Positions 45,060 through 55,543 of a DNA stretch of 64,000 nucleotides are shown here, one piece after another (the stretch's first letter is position 1; every line of letters starts with the position of its first letter). Where the stretch lies: assembly GCA_028245195.1 (NCBI GenBank), contig JAOKCF010000001.1, forward strand, positions 292,326-356,325. Reading direction: 5' to 3'. This DNA comes from Vicingaceae bacterium (GTDB taxonomy: Bacteria > Bacteroidota > Bacteroidia > Flavobacteriales_E > Vicingaceae). A program made the translations under genes and the position numbers. The notes below the pieces were generated by a model. That model saw nothing but the letters and a program-made list of their open reading frames with translations. It had not been told where the DNA came from and did no database searches.

Positions 45060-46682
45060 TTACCCCATAAATGGATACCTGTAATCCGTTGCAGGAACAA
45101 AAGTTTCCTTAATAGTTCTTGCAGAAACCCAACGCAATAAGTTTTGCATGGCTCCGGCCTTATCGTTGGTGCCAGATTTTCTTGCTCCACCAAAAGGCTG
45201 CTGTCCTACTACTGCTCCTGTTGGTTTATCATTAATGTAGAAGTTCCCTGCTGCATTTTCTAATGCTTTACACATATAATTTACAACATGTCTATCTTTT
45301 GCGAAGATTGCTCCAGTTAATGCATATGAATTATCGTCTACTAGTTTTAAAGTAGCTTCAAAGTCAGCATCATCGTAAACATAAATTGTTATTACAGGCC
45401 CAAAAATCTCATCACACATGGTGGTGTATTTTGGATCGCTAGCAACAACAACAGTTGGCTCAATAAAGTAACCTACTGACTTATCATAACCTCCACCTGC
45501 AATTACCTCCGCATCTTTCGAAGCCTTTGCACCATCAATAAAACCTGCGATTTTATCAAACGCTTTTTCATCGATAACTGCATTTACGAAATTACTGTAG
45601 TCCTCAGGAGAACCCATTTTAATGGACTTCACATCAGCTACAACACACCCTTTAACCTCTTCCCAAATTGACGCAGGAATATAAGCTCTGCTTGCTGCTG
45701 AACATTTTTGACCTTGAAATTCAAATGAACCTCTTACTATTGCAGTTGCTACTTCTTTTGCGTTTGCAGATTCGTGAGCGATAATAAAATCTTTACCTCC
45801 CGTTTCTCCAACAATTCTTGGATATGACTTATACGTTCCAATGTTCATCCCAATTGTTTTCCATAAATGTTGGAAAACACCTGTTGAGCCAGTAAAATGC
45901 AACCCTGCAAAATCAGGATGGTTAAAAACAACATCTCCAGCTTCTGGTCCGTCAGCATAAACTAGATTGATTACACCATCAGGTAAACCTGCTTCTCTAA
46001 AAATTTCCATTAAAACCCATGCAGAATATACTTGTGATTCAGCAGGTTTCCAAACTACAACATTTCCCATCATTACGGGAGATGCACATAAATTTCCTGC
46101 AATAGCTGTAAAGTTAAAAGGAGTAATTGCAAAAACAAAACCCTCAAGCGGTCTATACTCTAATCTATTCCAAATTCCATCTGAAGATTCCGGCTGTTCA
46201 GAGTAAATCTTTCTCATGAATTCAACATTGAATCTTAAGAAATCTATGTACTCACACGACGCATCTATCTCTGCTTGAAAAGGGTTTTTAGATTGCGCCA
46301 GCATCGTCGCTGCATTCAATTTTTGGCGGTAAGGCCCAGCAACTAATTCAGCTGCTTTTAAGAAAACAGAAGCTCTTTGCTCCCAAGGCAAGTCCGCCCA
46401 TGCTCGACGAGCACCTAAAGCAGCATCAATTGCACTTTTTACGTGCGATGCATCTCCCATATGGAATTGCCCTAAATTGTGTTTGTGATCATAAGGTGGA
46501 TGCATGCTAACCGCTTTCCCAGTTCTTACTTCTTTTCCATTGATAAACATTGGAATATCCATCTGTTGTGCTCTAAAAGCAGCTACAGTCTTTCGTAATT
46601 TTTCTCTTTCGGGTGTTCCAGGAGCATATGATAATATGGGTTCATTTATCGCTGCTGGCGGATTAAATACTGCATTTGACAT
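45060..46682 (-). CDS. pruA: L-glutamate gamma-semialdehyde dehydrogenase (1-pyrroline-5-carboxylate dehydrogenase)
   Basis: The 540-residue aldehyde dehydrogenase oxidises glutamate semialdehyde (in equilibrium with pyrroline-5-carboxylate) to glutamate with NAD, the second step of proline breakdown. The catalytic Cys327 (GQKCSAASRAY) and Glu293 (VGETGGKDF) are present, as are ITPFNFTAIAGN and the NAD-loop FTGSTGVF. Length and motifs fit the single-function PruA form. I start at MSNAVFNPPAA (46682) instead of an upstream Met because this matches the family N-terminus. Proline dehydrogenase (putA/prodh) is not adjacent. Confidence 0.95.
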   Translation of the reverse strand: MSNAVFNPPAAINEPILSYAPGTPEREKLRKTVAAFRAQQMDIPMFINGKEVRTGKAVSMHPPYDHKHNLGQFHMGDASHVKSAIDAALGARRAWADLPWEQRASVFLKAAELVAGPYRQKLNAATMLAQSKNPFQAEIDASCEYIDFLRFNVEFMRKIYSEQPESSDGIWNRLEYRPLEGFVFAITPFNFTAIAGNLCASPVMMGNVVVWKPAESQVYSAWVLMEIFREAGLPDGVINLVYADGPEAGDVVFNHPDFAGLHFTGSTGVFQHLWKTIGMNIGTYKSYPRIVGETGGKDFIIAHESANAKEVATAIVRGSFEFQGQKCSAASRAYIPASIWEEVKGCVVADVKSIKMGSPEDYSNFVNAVIDEKAFDKIAGFIDGAKASKDAEVIAGGGYDKSVGYFIEPTVVVASDPKYTTMCDEIFGPVITIYVYDDADFEATLKLVDDNSYALTGAIFAKDRHVVNYMCKALENAAGNFYINDKPTGAVVGQQPFGGARKSGTNDKAGAMQNLLRWVSARTIKETFVPATDYRYPFMG

Positions 46683-46827
46683 AGTTTTCTTTTTAAAATT
46701 GGATGGCAAAGATAATTTTTCAAACAGCCAATTCCAAACTACAAACGTTAAGTCTAATTAATTTTAAGTCGAATGTTTCAATTCAATTGAGCGTGCGCAT
46801 TTTTTAGCAACAGATAGCTAAAATTAC

Positions 46828-47568
46828 CTAGCGATATAATGATCCATTCAGCAATCCCCATTTTTGCAAACGGTGCTGCAATGAAACTTTCAAAACCCCT
46901 AACCCGTAAATAGAACTATTTTTTAGATTTATGGAAGAAGCCTCTTCGAAATATTTTGTTGGACAACTCACCTCTCCAATTTCGTACCCTTTGAAAATCA
47001 GCTGAGACAGCATTTGATTGTCAAACACAAAATTGTCTGAATTCTCTTGATAATTTATTGCAAGTAATGCTTCTCGAGAGAAAGCTCGATAGCCGGTGTG
47101 GTACTCTGAAAGCTTTGCCCCAGTTAAAATATTTTGAATAAACGTTAGTATTCTATTCGCAATGTATTTGTGAAGTGGCATTCCGCCTTTTAGTGCTCCT
47201 GTTCCTAATATTCTTGAGCCCAACACTACGTGATAAACATCGTTGGCAATTAGATAACACATACTAGGAATCAATTTTGGAGTATACTGGTAGTCAGGAT
47301 GTACCATAATTATAATATCCGCACCTAGATTCAATGCATACTTGTAACAGGTTTTTTGATTGCCTCCGTAACCGGTATTTTTTTCGTGTTGAATGACATG
47401 TTTAATTCCCAGATCCTTGGCCTTTGTTGCAGTATTATCATTACTACAATCATCAACCACCACTACATCGTCCACAATATCAAACGGTATTTCAGCATAC
47501 GTTTGTTGCAACGTTTGAGATGCATTGTATGCGGGCATTACTACGACTACTTTTCTGTTGTTGATCAT
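46828..47568 (-). CDS. Glycosyltransferase family 2 (DPM1/polyprenyl-phosphate type)
   Basis: The 246-residue protein is a GT-A fold transferase. The nucleotide-binding start is VVVVMPAYNASQTL (about 7-20), the middle has VVVVDDCSNDNT (about 35-46), and KNTGYGGNQKT follows. The usual DxD-type site appears as MVHPDYQY (about 93-100). The SEYHTGYRAFSREAL segment is typical of the dolichyl- or undecaprenyl-phosphate glycosyltransferase branch. No C-terminal membrane segment is seen, so it is likely peripheral at the inner membrane. It is a single gene divergent from the chalcone-isomerase-like gene. The sugar and acceptor cannot be told. Confidence 0.88.
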   Translation of the reverse strand: MINNRKVVVVMPAYNASQTLQQTYAEIPFDIVDDVVVVDDCSNDNTATKAKDLGIKHVIQHEKNTGYGGNQKTCYKYALNLGADIIIMVHPDYQYTPKLIPSMCYLIANDVYHVVLGSRILGTGALKGGMPLHKYIANRILTFIQNILTGAKLSEYHTGYRAFSREALLAINYQENSDNFVFDNQMLSQLIFKGYEIGEVSCPTKYFEEASSINLKNSSIYGLGVLKVSLQHRLQKWGLLNGSLYR

Positions 47569-47730
47569 GAGCTGTTTGAATCATTTTGCCTTTACAAATC
47601 TAATCACCTGAGTTCGATTATTTATCTCAAGTCACGAATTCTAAAAAATGAATCCCTGCATTCCATTTAATATTGTAGTGCATTTATTGGAACGGTGTCC
47701 AAAAGTCCATCTTTAGACAAAACCAAACAG

Positions 47731-48294
47731 ATGAAAAAAATAATTCTCGCCATCGGCATTCTTTTAGTATTTCAATTCAGTTCAGCACAAACTGAAATTA
47801 CTGGTGTAACCCCTGCTAAAACAATCGAAGTAAATTCAACAACATTAAATTTCAACGGTGCCAGTCTTCGAGAAAAATTCTTTCTATATTTATACGTGGG
47901 TGCGTTGTATTCAACTACAAAAACAAATGATTCAAAGGTAGTTATAGACAAAGACGAATCTATGGCAATTACCTTAGACATTGTATCGAGTTTAATTACT
48001 TCGGAAAAAATGCTAACCGCTATTGATGAAGGCTTCGATAATTCTACGAATCAGAATACGAATCCTTTTACAGCAAAAATTGCGCTATTTAAATCTTCAT
48101 TTAAAGAAGAGATTAAGATCGGCGACCATTATGTAATTGAATTTATTAAAGATTCCGGGACTGAAATTCACAAGAATGGCAAAAAAATCACAACCATTCC
48201 TGGTTTAGATTTCAAAAAAGTACTGTTTGAAATTTGGTTTTGCGATGAACCTGCAGATAAAGATCTAATGGAAGGAATGCTTGGCCTGGACTAA
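47731..48294 (+). CDS. Secreted chalcone-isomerase-like protein
   Basis: The 187-residue protein starts at MKKIILAIGILLVFQFSSAQ (47731), a signal peptide; an upstream in-frame Met adds 12 residues without a signal. The mature part shows the chalcone-isomerase-like pattern: LNFNGASLREKFFLYLYVGALY, a variable central helix region and a closing GLDFKKVLFEIWF(C) followed by DLMEGMLG. Bacterial members are exported, and flavonoid isomerase activity has not been shown for them; a fatty-acid-binding role has been suggested for the fold. It converges on the pseudogene at 48298, with stops four bases apart. Confidence 0.82.
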   Translation: MKKIILAIGILLVFQFSSAQTEITGVTPAKTIEVNSTTLNFNGASLREKFFLYLYVGALYSTTKTNDSKVVIDKDESMAITLDIVSSLITSEKMLTAIDEGFDNSTNQNTNPFTAKIALFKSSFKEEIKIGDHYVIEFIKDSGTEIHKNGKKITTIPGLDFKKVLFEIWFCDEPADKDLMEGMLGLD

Positions 48295-48297
48295 TAG

Positions 48298-48995
48298 TCA
48301 GCTATTAACTTTGGTGAAATTAAATGTATCGCCTGCTTTTTCTAAGAAATCGACATTGCTAACAGTGGCACTTCCAAGTAATTTATTCATTTCCCAAGCT
48401 TGGTTCCACGTCCAAAAATTCCATTGTGTAGCAACGGGTACGCCTTTAACTTCAACATACGCCTCATACGTGATAACGTGAGGGGTTTTCTCAGCATCTT
48501 CCACACTTGTTTCTCCACCTGTTACGATATAAGCCATAGCAGCTAATAAATCAGAATTTCCACCTAACATTTTTCAGAAAGATATTCGTGAGCCGTTCCT
48601 GGGTCACTTAACTTATAAGGGGCTGCAAAAAAATAAGACCAGGTTAATAAAGCAAATTTTGCATTTTCATTTTCGTTTTGGCTTGGAAGATCAATTGCTT
48701 TTTCTCCATTCCAAGCTTTTATTCCATTAGTGTCCTCCATTAGGATTCTACTTCCATCTGTCAACGTCATGATTTTTCCATCAAATCGCTGCTTTCCACC
48801 AAACACTAGACTTAAGTCAAATTGAACTACTTCATTACTTTAAAATAATTCTAATTGATGAGCCTTATGGATAGCATTCACCATTTGCATTGATTCGTCT
48901 TGAACTGCAGAATTATCAGCATTATTTTCAACACTCGAATTACCGGATGCCGCTAGGATTAGCGAAATAAATAAAGAGCAAATAAATTTTCTCAT
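48298..48995 (-). pseudogene. Decayed secreted/lipid-pocket-like protein gene (in-frame TAA plus frameshift)
   Basis: Three pieces read as one broken gene. An ATG at 48995 opens a signal-peptide-like start (MRKFICSLFISLILAAS) and reaches HKAHQLELF before TAA at 48840-48842. The same frame continues SNEVVQFDLSLVFGGKQRFD...FFAAPYKLSDPGTAHEY to a stop at 48564. A second frame overlapping by seven bases (48570-48298) continues with GGNSDLLAAMAYIVTGGE and GVPVATQWNFWTW. The content resembles a Bacteroidota secreted family (possibly DUF6503), in which I would expect more residues between the last two pieces, so a deletion is likely at the frameshift. The family name is tentative. It lies eight bases downstream of icmF on the same strand. 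Confidence 0.7.
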
Positions 48996-49003
48996 TTTTT
49001 CTA

Positions 49004-52000
49004 TTACATATTCCTTCTATACTGTCCGCCTACTTCAAACATGGCATCAGTAATTTGACCTAAAGAACAATATTTTGTTGCTTCCATTAGAGCTTCAAAT
49101 AGGTTGTCGTTTTGAATTGCTGCTTTCTGAACGGACCTCAGCTGCCGTTGTGCCACGTCATCATTTCCTTTTTGAAGGTTTTCTAACATTCCAATCTGGT
49201 AGCCCTTTTCTTGTTGAGTTGCTCTAATTACTTCTCCAGGTGTCACCGTTGGAGAACCTTTAGAACTTAAGAAGGTATTTACTCCAATAATTGGAAATTC
49301 TCCACTATGTTTCAGACCTTCATAATATAGACTCTCTTCTTGAATTTTACTTCGTTGATACATGGTTTCCATTGCACCTAACACCCCTCCTCGCTCTGTA
49401 ATTCTATCAAACTCCGTCAACACTGCTTCTTCAACCAGGTCTGTCAATTCTTCAATAATGAAGGAACCTTGAATTGGGTTTTCATTTTTCGCTAAGCCTA
49501 ATTCCCGGTTTATAATTAACTGAATGGCCATTGCTCTTCGCACTGACTCCTCGGTAGGAGTTGTAATCGCTTCATCATAAGCATTAGTATGCAGCGAATT
49601 ACAATTGTCATAAATAGCATAGAGCGCTTGCAATGTTGTTCGTATATCGTTAAAATCAATTTCTTGAGCATGCAAGGAACGACCAGAAGTTTGAATGTGG
49701 TACTTCAACATTTGCGCTCTGGAATTAGCTCCGTATTTTAACTTCATAGCCTTTGCCCATATTTTCCGAGCAACTCTTCCAATTACTGCATATTCAGGGT
49801 CAATTCCATTTGAAAAGAAGAACGATAAGTTTGGTCCAAACTTATCAATGTCCATTCCTCTACTCAAGTAATATTCTACATAAGTAAATCCGTTTGACAA
49901 GGTAAATGCTAATTGCGTAATTGGATTTGCTCCTGCTTCCGCAATGTGATAACCTGAAATTGAGACAGAATAGAAATTTCTAACCGCATTCTCAATAAAA
50001 TATTCTTGAACATCACCCATTAGTCTGAGCGCAAATTCCGTTGAAAAAATACAGGTGTTCTGCGCTTGATCTTCTTTTAAGATATCTGCTTGCACGGTTC
50101 CACGAACAATGGACATCGTGTTCTTTTTAATACTTGCATACACCGCAGCATCTAGCACTTGATCGCCGGTTACCCCTAGAAGCATTAACCCCAAACCGTC
50201 ATTCCCTTCTGGTAATGGTCCTTGATATGAAGGTCTTTCTACTCCTTTTACTTTATAAATTGATTGAATCTTTGCTTCAATGTTCTTTTCAATTCCTTTT
50301 TCTTGAATGTACATTTCACATTGCTGATCAATGGCAGCATTCATAAAGAATCCCAATAACATTGCTGCGGGGCCATTAATCGTCATAGAGACTGAAGTCA
50401 TATTGTGTGCCAAGTCAAAACCAGAGTATAATTTTTTAGCATCATCTAAACAACATATTGAAACTCCTGCATTTCCAATTTTTCCAAAAATATCTGGTCG
50501 AATTGCTGGATCTTGTCCGTATAACGTTACAGAATCAAATGCAGTAGATAAACGTTTGGCAGGCATCCCTAAAGAAACATAATGAAATCTTCTATTGGTT
50601 CTCTCGGGACCTCCTTCTCCGGCAAACATCCTTGTTGGATCTTCTCCTTCGCGTTTAAAAGGAAATAAACCTGCAGTGTATGGAAACTCTCCTGGAACGT
50701 TTTCTTGTAAATTCCATTTCAGCAAGTCGCCCCATGCTTGATATTTGGGCAAGGCAACTTTAGGAATTTGAGAATGAGATAAAGACTCTATATGCGTCTC
50801 CATCTTAATCTCCTTATCCCTTACCTTAAAGGTATAAATCGGATTTTTATATTTCTCTTGTTTCTCAGGCCAATCCTGAATCACTTTTAAATTCTTTGGA
50901 TCTAACTCCAAACTCATTTTTTCAAATGACTCATGAAGTCCTTTTAGCAAACGATCTTTATCTTCAATATCTAACTCTTTAACAGTTTCAACAGATTTTT
51001 TAATTCCATAAAGCTTTTGAGCAACCTCTGCTTGTTTTATAGACCATGCATCGTAGCTTCTGTTATTTTCTGCAATTTCTGCCAAGTAACGAACTCTACT
51101 CGGTGGAATTACGAAAATCTTTTCCGACATCTCGTCTGAAATCTTAAAGTTTGATTTCAAATCTGAATTTGTTTTCTCAACTATAATACTCATGATTCGT
51201 TTATACAAACGATTCATTCCCGGATCATTAAACTGTGAAGCGATGGTTCCAAACACAGGAAACTCATCATCTTTAACATCCCACAATAAGTGATTTCTTT
51301 GGTACTGTTTCTTAACATCTCTCAAGGCGTCTAATGAGCCTCGTTTATCAAATTTGTTAATCGCAATAATATCTGCGAAGTCCAACATGTCAATTTTTTC
51401 CAATTGAGTGGCGGCACCAAATTCAGGAGTCATTACGTACAGGCTCATGTCTGAGTGCTCCGTAATTTCTGTATCAGACTGACCAATGCCTGAAGTTTCT
51501 AGTATTATTAAATCAAACTGAGCAGCCTTTAAAATTGAAACCGCCTCAGCAACGTGCTTCGACAACGCAAGATTAGATTGACGAGTCGCTAATGAGCGCA
51601 TATATACCCTGTCATTTTTTATTGAATTCATTCGAATTCTATCGCCTAAAAGCGCTCCACCGGTCTTTCTCTTTGAAGGGTCAACCGATATAATTCCAAT
51701 CGTTTTCTCAGGAAAATCAATCAGAAACCTACGAACTAATTCATCCACTAAAGATGATTTGCCGGCGCCTCCTGTTCCGGTAATTCCCAAAATGGGGGTA
51801 TTTACATTTTTAGCCATCTTGTGAACCTCGGCTAATATTGAAGCACTTTCGTCAGGAAAATTTTCTGCTCCAGAAATCAATCGAGCAATAGATGCATTGT
51901 CTTTTTGTACAATGTGATTAATTTCTTCTTTTAAATTCGCTCCGGTTGGGTAGTCAGAACGTTGAACTAAATCGTTAATCATTCCTTGCAATCCATGTTC

Positions 52001-52384
52001 TCTTCCATCGTCTGGCGAGTATATTCTGGTAATTCCGTAAGCTTCAAGTTCTTTAATTTCTTCTAGCAAGATTACCCCACCTCCGCCACCAAAAATCTTG
52101 ATGTGCGCTGCTCCATTCTTAACTAACAAGTCTTTCATGTATTTGAAATACTCCATATGCCCGCCTTGGTAGGAAGTCATGGCAATTGCATTCGCATCTT
52201 CTTGAATGGCCGTTTCCACAACCTCTTGCACACTTCGGTCATGTCCCAGATGAATTACCTCTACTCCTGTAGACTGTATAATTCTTCGCATAACATTAAT
52301 GGCAGCATCGTGACCATCGAAAAGAGAAGCCGCAGTTACAATTCTAATTTTGTTTTTTGGCTTGTAAGGAGTTTGATCTTGCAT
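49004..52384 (-). CDS. icmF: Fused isobutyryl-CoA mutase (B12-binding domain, G-protein chaperone, mutase)
   Basis: The 1126-residue protein has the IcmF fusion order. The N-terminal B12-binding domain shows [10 protein letters not shown] with the cobalt-ligating His25 and the IHLGHDRS loop. A MeaB-like GTPase domain follows (P-loop GTGGAGKS at 203-210, [17 protein letters not shown]), then a linker and the C-terminal substrate-binding mutase barrel (from about 560, [27 protein letters not shown]). It interconverts isobutyryl-CoA and n-butyryl-CoA (some members prefer pivalyl- or isovaleryl-CoA) with adenosylcobalamin, while the GTPase part protects cofactor loading. It fits branched-chain amino acid or fatty acid use. 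No B12 riboswitch is visible in the 120 bases upstream. Confidence 0.95.
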   Translation of the reverse strand: MQDQTPYKPKNKIRIVTAASLFDGHDAAINVMRRIIQSTGVEVIHLGHDRSVQEVVETAIQEDANAIAMTSYQGGHMEYFKYMKDLLVKNGAAHIKIFGGGGGVILLEEIKELEAYGITRIYSPDDGREHGLQGMINDLVQRSDYPTGANLKEEINHIVQKDNASIARLISGAENFPDESASILAEVHKMAKNVNTPILGITGTGGAGKSSLVDELVRRFLIDFPEKTIGIISVDPSKRKTGGALLGDRIRMNSIKNDRVYMRSLATRQSNLALSKHVAEAVSILKAAQFDLIILETSGIGQSDTEITEHSDMSLYVMTPEFGAATQLEKIDMLDFADIIAINKFDKRGSLDALRDVKKQYQRNHLLWDVKDDEFPVFGTIASQFNDPGMNRLYKRIMSIIVEKTNSDLKSNFKISDEMSEKIFVIPPSRVRYLAEIAENNRSYDAWSIKQAEVAQKLYGIKKSVETVKELDIEDKDRLLKGLHESFEKMSLELDPKNLKVIQDWPEKQEKYKNPIYTFKVRDKEIKMETHIESLSHSQIPKVALPKYQAWGDLLKWNLQENVPGEFPYTAGLFPFKREGEDPTRMFAGEGGPERTNRRFHYVSLGMPAKRLSTAFDSVTLYGQDPAIRPDIFGKIGNAGVSICCLDDAKKLYSGFDLAHNMTSVSMTINGPAAMLLGFFMNAAIDQQCEMYIQEKGIEKNIEAKIQSIYKVKGVERPSYQGPLPEGNDGLGLMLLGVTGDQVLDAAVYASIKKNTMSIVRGTVQADILKEDQAQNTCIFSTEFALRLMGDVQEYFIENAVRNFYSVSISGYHIAEAGANPITQLAFTLSNGFTYVEYYLSRGMDIDKFGPNLSFFFSNGIDPEYAVIGRVARKIWAKAMKLKYGANSRAQMLKYHIQTSGRSLHAQEIDFNDIRTTLQALYAIYDNCNSLHTNAYDEAITTPTEESVRRAMAIQLIINRELGLAKNENPIQGSFIIEELTDLVEEAVLTEFDRITERGGVLGAMETMYQRSKIQEESLYYEGLKHSGEFPIIGVNTFLSSKGSPTVTPGEVIRATQQEKGYQIGMLENLQKGNDDVAQRQLRSVQKAAIQNDNLFEALMEATKYCSLGQITDAMFEVGGQYRRNM

Positions 52385-52452
52385 AAAATTTCTTTAATAG
52401 ATTGACAAATTTAACGTTTTGAAGTTCGTGTAGCAACGGAAATTTTGACATA

Positions 52453-52482
52453 AAAAAAGGGACTCAGATGAGTCCCTTTTTT
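52453..52482 (-). terminator. Terminator of the nif3-zinc ribbon unit
   Basis: AAAAAAGGGACT (52453-52464) pairs perfectly with AGTCCCTTTTTT (52471-52482) around a 6-base loop, giving a T tract on either strand. It lies between the zinc-ribbon gene and icmF. Confidence 0.9.
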
Positions 52483-52505
52483 ACTAATTCTTATTAGTGC
52501 TACAC

Positions 52506-53309
52506 TTATTTCTCTTTTGTTGCTCTTGTTCTTCTTTTTGGCTTTTCTTCAACTACTTCTTCAATTCCAGCCATTTTAGGATCAATTAGAACTCTACCAC
52601 AGTGCTCACAAACAATTACTTTTTTGTGCATGTTAATGTCTAACTGTCTTTGTGGTGGAATTTTATTAAAACAACCTCCGCAAGCATTTCTCAAAACAGG
52701 AACTACCGCTAAACCATTTCTCGCACTTCCTCTAATTCTCTTATATGCGGTCAACAATCTTTCTTCAATTATTTTTTCTGCCTTTTGTGATTGCTTCACC
52801 AAATCAGCTTCTTCCTTTTCCGTTTCCGCAATAATTTCAGCTAATTCATTCTTTTTATGCTCCCACTGCTCTTTCGTAGTCGCTAATTTCTCAACATCAG
52901 ACGCATTCGCTTCGGTTTTATTTTCAATACCCAACTGGAACTCTTTTATTCTTTTCTCCGCTAGTTGTATCTCTAGTTCCTGAAATTCAATTTCCTTCGT
53001 TAAAGAATCGTATTCTCTGTTATTTCTAACATTATTTTGCTGCTCTTTGTACTTAGTAATTGCTGCTTGAGACTCTTTCATTTGATTTTTCTTTGCAGAA
53101 ATATCATCTTCCAATGTCTTAATTCCTTGAGCTGCCTTTTCAGTTCTAGTTTCTAAACCAGCTACATCATCTTCCAAATCTTGAACCTCTAAAGGCAATT
53201 CTCCTCTTATGGTTCTAATCTTATCAATTTTCGAGTCAATCACTTGTAAGTCATACAATGCTTGTAATCTTTCCTCAACTGTTGCTTCACTATTAGCTTT
53301 TTTAGCCAT
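52506..53309 (-). CDS. Coiled-coil zinc ribbon protein (CT398/CdsZ-like, C4-type)
   Basis: The 267-residue protein is a long antiparallel coiled coil (about 12-195, rich in Glu, Lys and Leu) followed by a C4 zinc ribbon. The ribbon has CGGC near 211-214 and CEHC near 236-239, followed by GRVLIDP. The tail is basic (KPKRRTRATKEK). By family it binds zinc and may bind nucleic acid or secretion or flagellar partners; the function is not settled. It begins one base after the Nif3-like gene stop (TAG-C-ATG), so translation is coupled. This gene pair recurs widely in bacteria. A terminator follows. Confidence 0.88.
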   Translation of the reverse strand: MAKKANSEATVEERLQALYDLQVIDSKIDKIRTIRGELPLEVQDLEDDVAGLETRTEKAAQGIKTLEDDISAKKNQMKESQAAITKYKEQQNNVRNNREYDSLTKEIEFQELEIQLAEKRIKEFQLGIENKTEANASDVEKLATTKEQWEHKKNELAEIIAETEKEEADLVKQSQKAEKIIEERLLTAYKRIRGSARNGLAVVPVLRNACGGCFNKIPPQRQLDINMHKKVIVCEHCGRVLIDPKMAGIEEVVEEKPKRRTRATKEK

Positions 53310-53310
53310 G

Positions 53311-54405
53311 CTATCTATAATTAATAGGGTTTGTGTTTACTTTAGACAAATAGGTTGCAAAATTAGGTATTTTTTCTTGAAGATACTCTTGTATCAGCTC
53401 AGGAGTATGTTGCTCACTTTCAAAATGTCCGACATCAGCAATTACAATTTTATCATCGGCATCAAAGAATTGATGGTATTTATAGTCACCGGTAATAAAA
53501 ACATCCGCTTTTTTCGCAATGGCTTCATTTAACAAAAAACTACCAGAGCCTCCACAAATAGCAACTCGCTGCACCTTCTCCTGTAGCACTTTAGTATGTC
53601 TCACGCAGGCAGTTCCTAAATCATTCTTTACGCCGTCCAAAAATTGGAGGGTATCTATCGGCTCGATGAGCTCTCCAAGCATTCCGCTACCCACTTCAGC
53701 CCATTTATTTTCGAGGGTATAAATGTCGTAGGCTACCTCCTCGTAAGGATGATTCTCTTTCAAAGTGTTTATAAGTGAACTTTTTAAGTTATCCGGAAAA
53801 ATTAATTCAACTCTATTTTCCTTTTCTCGGTGCATTTCGCCAATTTTTCCAACATGAGGATTAGTATCCTGACCAGCTCTAAACGTTCCTTCACCTTCCG
53901 TTGAAAAACTGCAATAATCGTAATCGCCAATATTGCCTGCTCCCACTTTAAACAAGGCTGTTTTTACACTTTCAGAGGCACTTAATGGACAAAAGAATAC
54001 TAGCTTATTTAACTTTCCTGACTTTGGACTCAATATTTCCATGTTTTGCAAACCAATTTTCTCTGCCATTTTCTCATTTACTCCATTTTTTACATTGTCC
54101 AGATTGGTATGAATGGCATAAATAGCGATGTTGTTTTTAATGGCTTTTACAAGCGTGCGTTCAATGTAGTTTTTACCGGTTAACGATTTTATTCCAGAAA
54201 AAACAATTGGATGGTGTGCAATAACCATTCCGCACTTTCTTTCTATTGCTTCTTCAATCACCTCTTCTATGCTATCCAAACATAGCAGAGCAGTATTAAT
54301 ATCCGCAGTGGGGTCACCAACTAGTAACCCTGAATTGTCGTACGATTCTTGCAATGAAATTGGAGCCCATTCTTCCAATTGATTTATTATTGTAGAAATC
54401 TTCAT
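53311..54405 (-). CDS. Nif3-like dinuclear metal centre protein
   Basis: The 364-residue protein belongs to the Nif3/GTP cyclohydrolase I type 2 family, which forms hexameric toroids with a two-metal site. Ligand motifs are visible: IAHHPIVFSGIK with H64 and H65, HTNLDNVKNGVN near 99, and the C-terminal GHFESEQHTPE with His327 and a nearby Glu. The middle insert (about 125-240) is the PII/CutA-like domain found in the long form. The biochemical role is uncertain in most bacteria. It is the first gene of a two-gene unit with the zinc-ribbon protein and is divergent from lpxK (70-base gap). Confidence 0.93.
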   Translation of the reverse strand: MKISTIINQLEEWAPISLQESYDNSGLLVGDPTADINTALLCLDSIEEVIEEAIERKCGMVIAHHPIVFSGIKSLTGKNYIERTLVKAIKNNIAIYAIHTNLDNVKNGVNEKMAEKIGLQNMEILSPKSGKLNKLVFFCPLSASESVKTALFKVGAGNIGDYDYCSFSTEGEGTFRAGQDTNPHVGKIGEMHREKENRVELIFPDNLKSSLINTLKENHPYEEVAYDIYTLENKWAEVGSGMLGELIEPIDTLQFLDGVKNDLGTACVRHTKVLQEKVQRVAICGGSGSFLLNEAIAKKADVFITGDYKYHQFFDADDKIVIADVGHFESEQHTPELIQEYLQEKIPNFATYLSKVNTNPINYR

Positions 54406-54475
54406 AAGTAATCGAGATTTAGGCCTATAAATTTAACTTAAATAAGGAGTTTTGTAGCTTTAAAAGCAAATAAAA

Positions 54476-55543
54476 GTGGATTCAATATTAAAATTTCTTC
54501 TATTGCCTTTTTCCTTGCATTATGGGCTTGTTATTTCCATGCGAAATTTTTGCTTTAATACCGGGATTTTTACATCACAAGAGTACGATTTCCCAATTAT
54601 AAGTATTGGCAACCTAAACGTAGGAGGCACGGGTAAAACTCCTCATACAGAATACATCCTCAAACACCTTAAAAAATCATTTGAGATTGCTAGTTTAAGT
54701 CGAGGCTATGGCAGAAAAACAAAAGGCTACCGCCTAGCTACCCCTCAAGACAACGCAAATTCAATTGGAGATGAACCATTTCAAATTTTTCAAAAATTTA
54801 AGGATGTTAGGGTGGCTGTAGCTGAAAAACGAAGAGAAGGAATTAAACAACTCCGAAAGTTGGACAACCCTTCTCAAATTATAGTATTAGATGATGCATT
54901 TCAGCACAGAAGCGTGAAGCCAGGGCTGAATATTTTATTGACAGACTATAGCAAACTATACAAAGACGATCACATTTTACCATCAGGTAGGTTAAGGGAA
55001 TGGAAGTCTGGTGCTAAGCGAGCAGATATTATCATCGTCACTAAAAGCCCAGCAGTGCTTTCCCCTTTGGAAAGAAAAATAATATCAGAGAGTCTCAGCC
55101 CTCAACCTTATCAAAAAGTTTTTTTCTCCTACATCAATCATAAAGAAGCGAAACCTCTAAATCAAGCGGCAATTAATATTGCCAATGAGAATCCTAAATT
55201 TGCTTCAAGAGCAGTTTTATTGGTTAGCGCTATCGCCAATCCTCAATCCTTAACATTGTATTTGAAGAGGTATTCGGAAGAGGTTCGGAGTTTTTCTTTT
55301 AAGGATCATCATTACTACCAAGCTAAAGATTATAAAAACATTACCGATGAGCTCAACAAGCTGCTTAGTTCTAAAAAAGCAATTGTTATTACTGAAAAAG
55401 ATGCTGTTAAATTTGATGCTTCTAAGTTTAATGAAGTTCCAGTTTTTAGCATTCCTATAGAAATTAAGTTTCACGAACACCAAGAGTTAAGTTTTTCTGA
55501 AGAAATAGACCGTTATGTTAGATCGTATTCAAAAATCCGCTGA
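54476..55543 (+). CDS. lpxK: Tetraacyldisaccharide 4'-kinase
   Basis: The 355-residue inner-membrane-associated kinase phosphorylates the 4' position of the lipid A disaccharide. It has a hydrophobic N-terminal helix (FLLLPFSLHYGLVIS), the P-loop GNLNVGGTGKTPHTE (near 43-57), SRGYGRKTKGY, and the Walker B-like IIVLDDAFQHRSV. The only fitting start is GTG at 54476. The first in-frame ATG (M22) would cut the membrane-associated helix. Its last 29 bases overlap the next gene, punA, indicating coupled translation. lpxH, another lipid A gene, lies four genes further along the same strand. Confidence 0.95.
   Translation: MDSILKFLLLPFSLHYGLVISMRNFCFNTGIFTSQEYDFPIISIGNLNVGGTGKTPHTEYILKHLKKSFEIASLSRGYGRKTKGYRLATPQDNANSIGDEPFQIFQKFKDVRVAVAEKRREGIKQLRKLDNPSQIIVLDDAFQHRSVKPGLNILLTDYSKLYKDDHILPSGRLREWKSGAKRADIIIVTKSPAVLSPLERKIISESLSPQPYQKVFFSYINHKEAKPLNQAAINIANENPKFASRAVLLVSAIANPQSLTLYLKRYSEEVRSFSFKDHHYYQAKDYKNITDELNKLLSSKKAIVITEKDAVKFDASKFNEVPVFSIPIEIKFHEHQELSFSEEIDRYVRSYSKIR

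Noticed and set aside
52385-52452. Cobalamin riboswitch in front of icmF
   Set aside because: The space upstream is only about 120 bases, mostly the terminator of the neighbouring unit, with no B12-box-like sequence.
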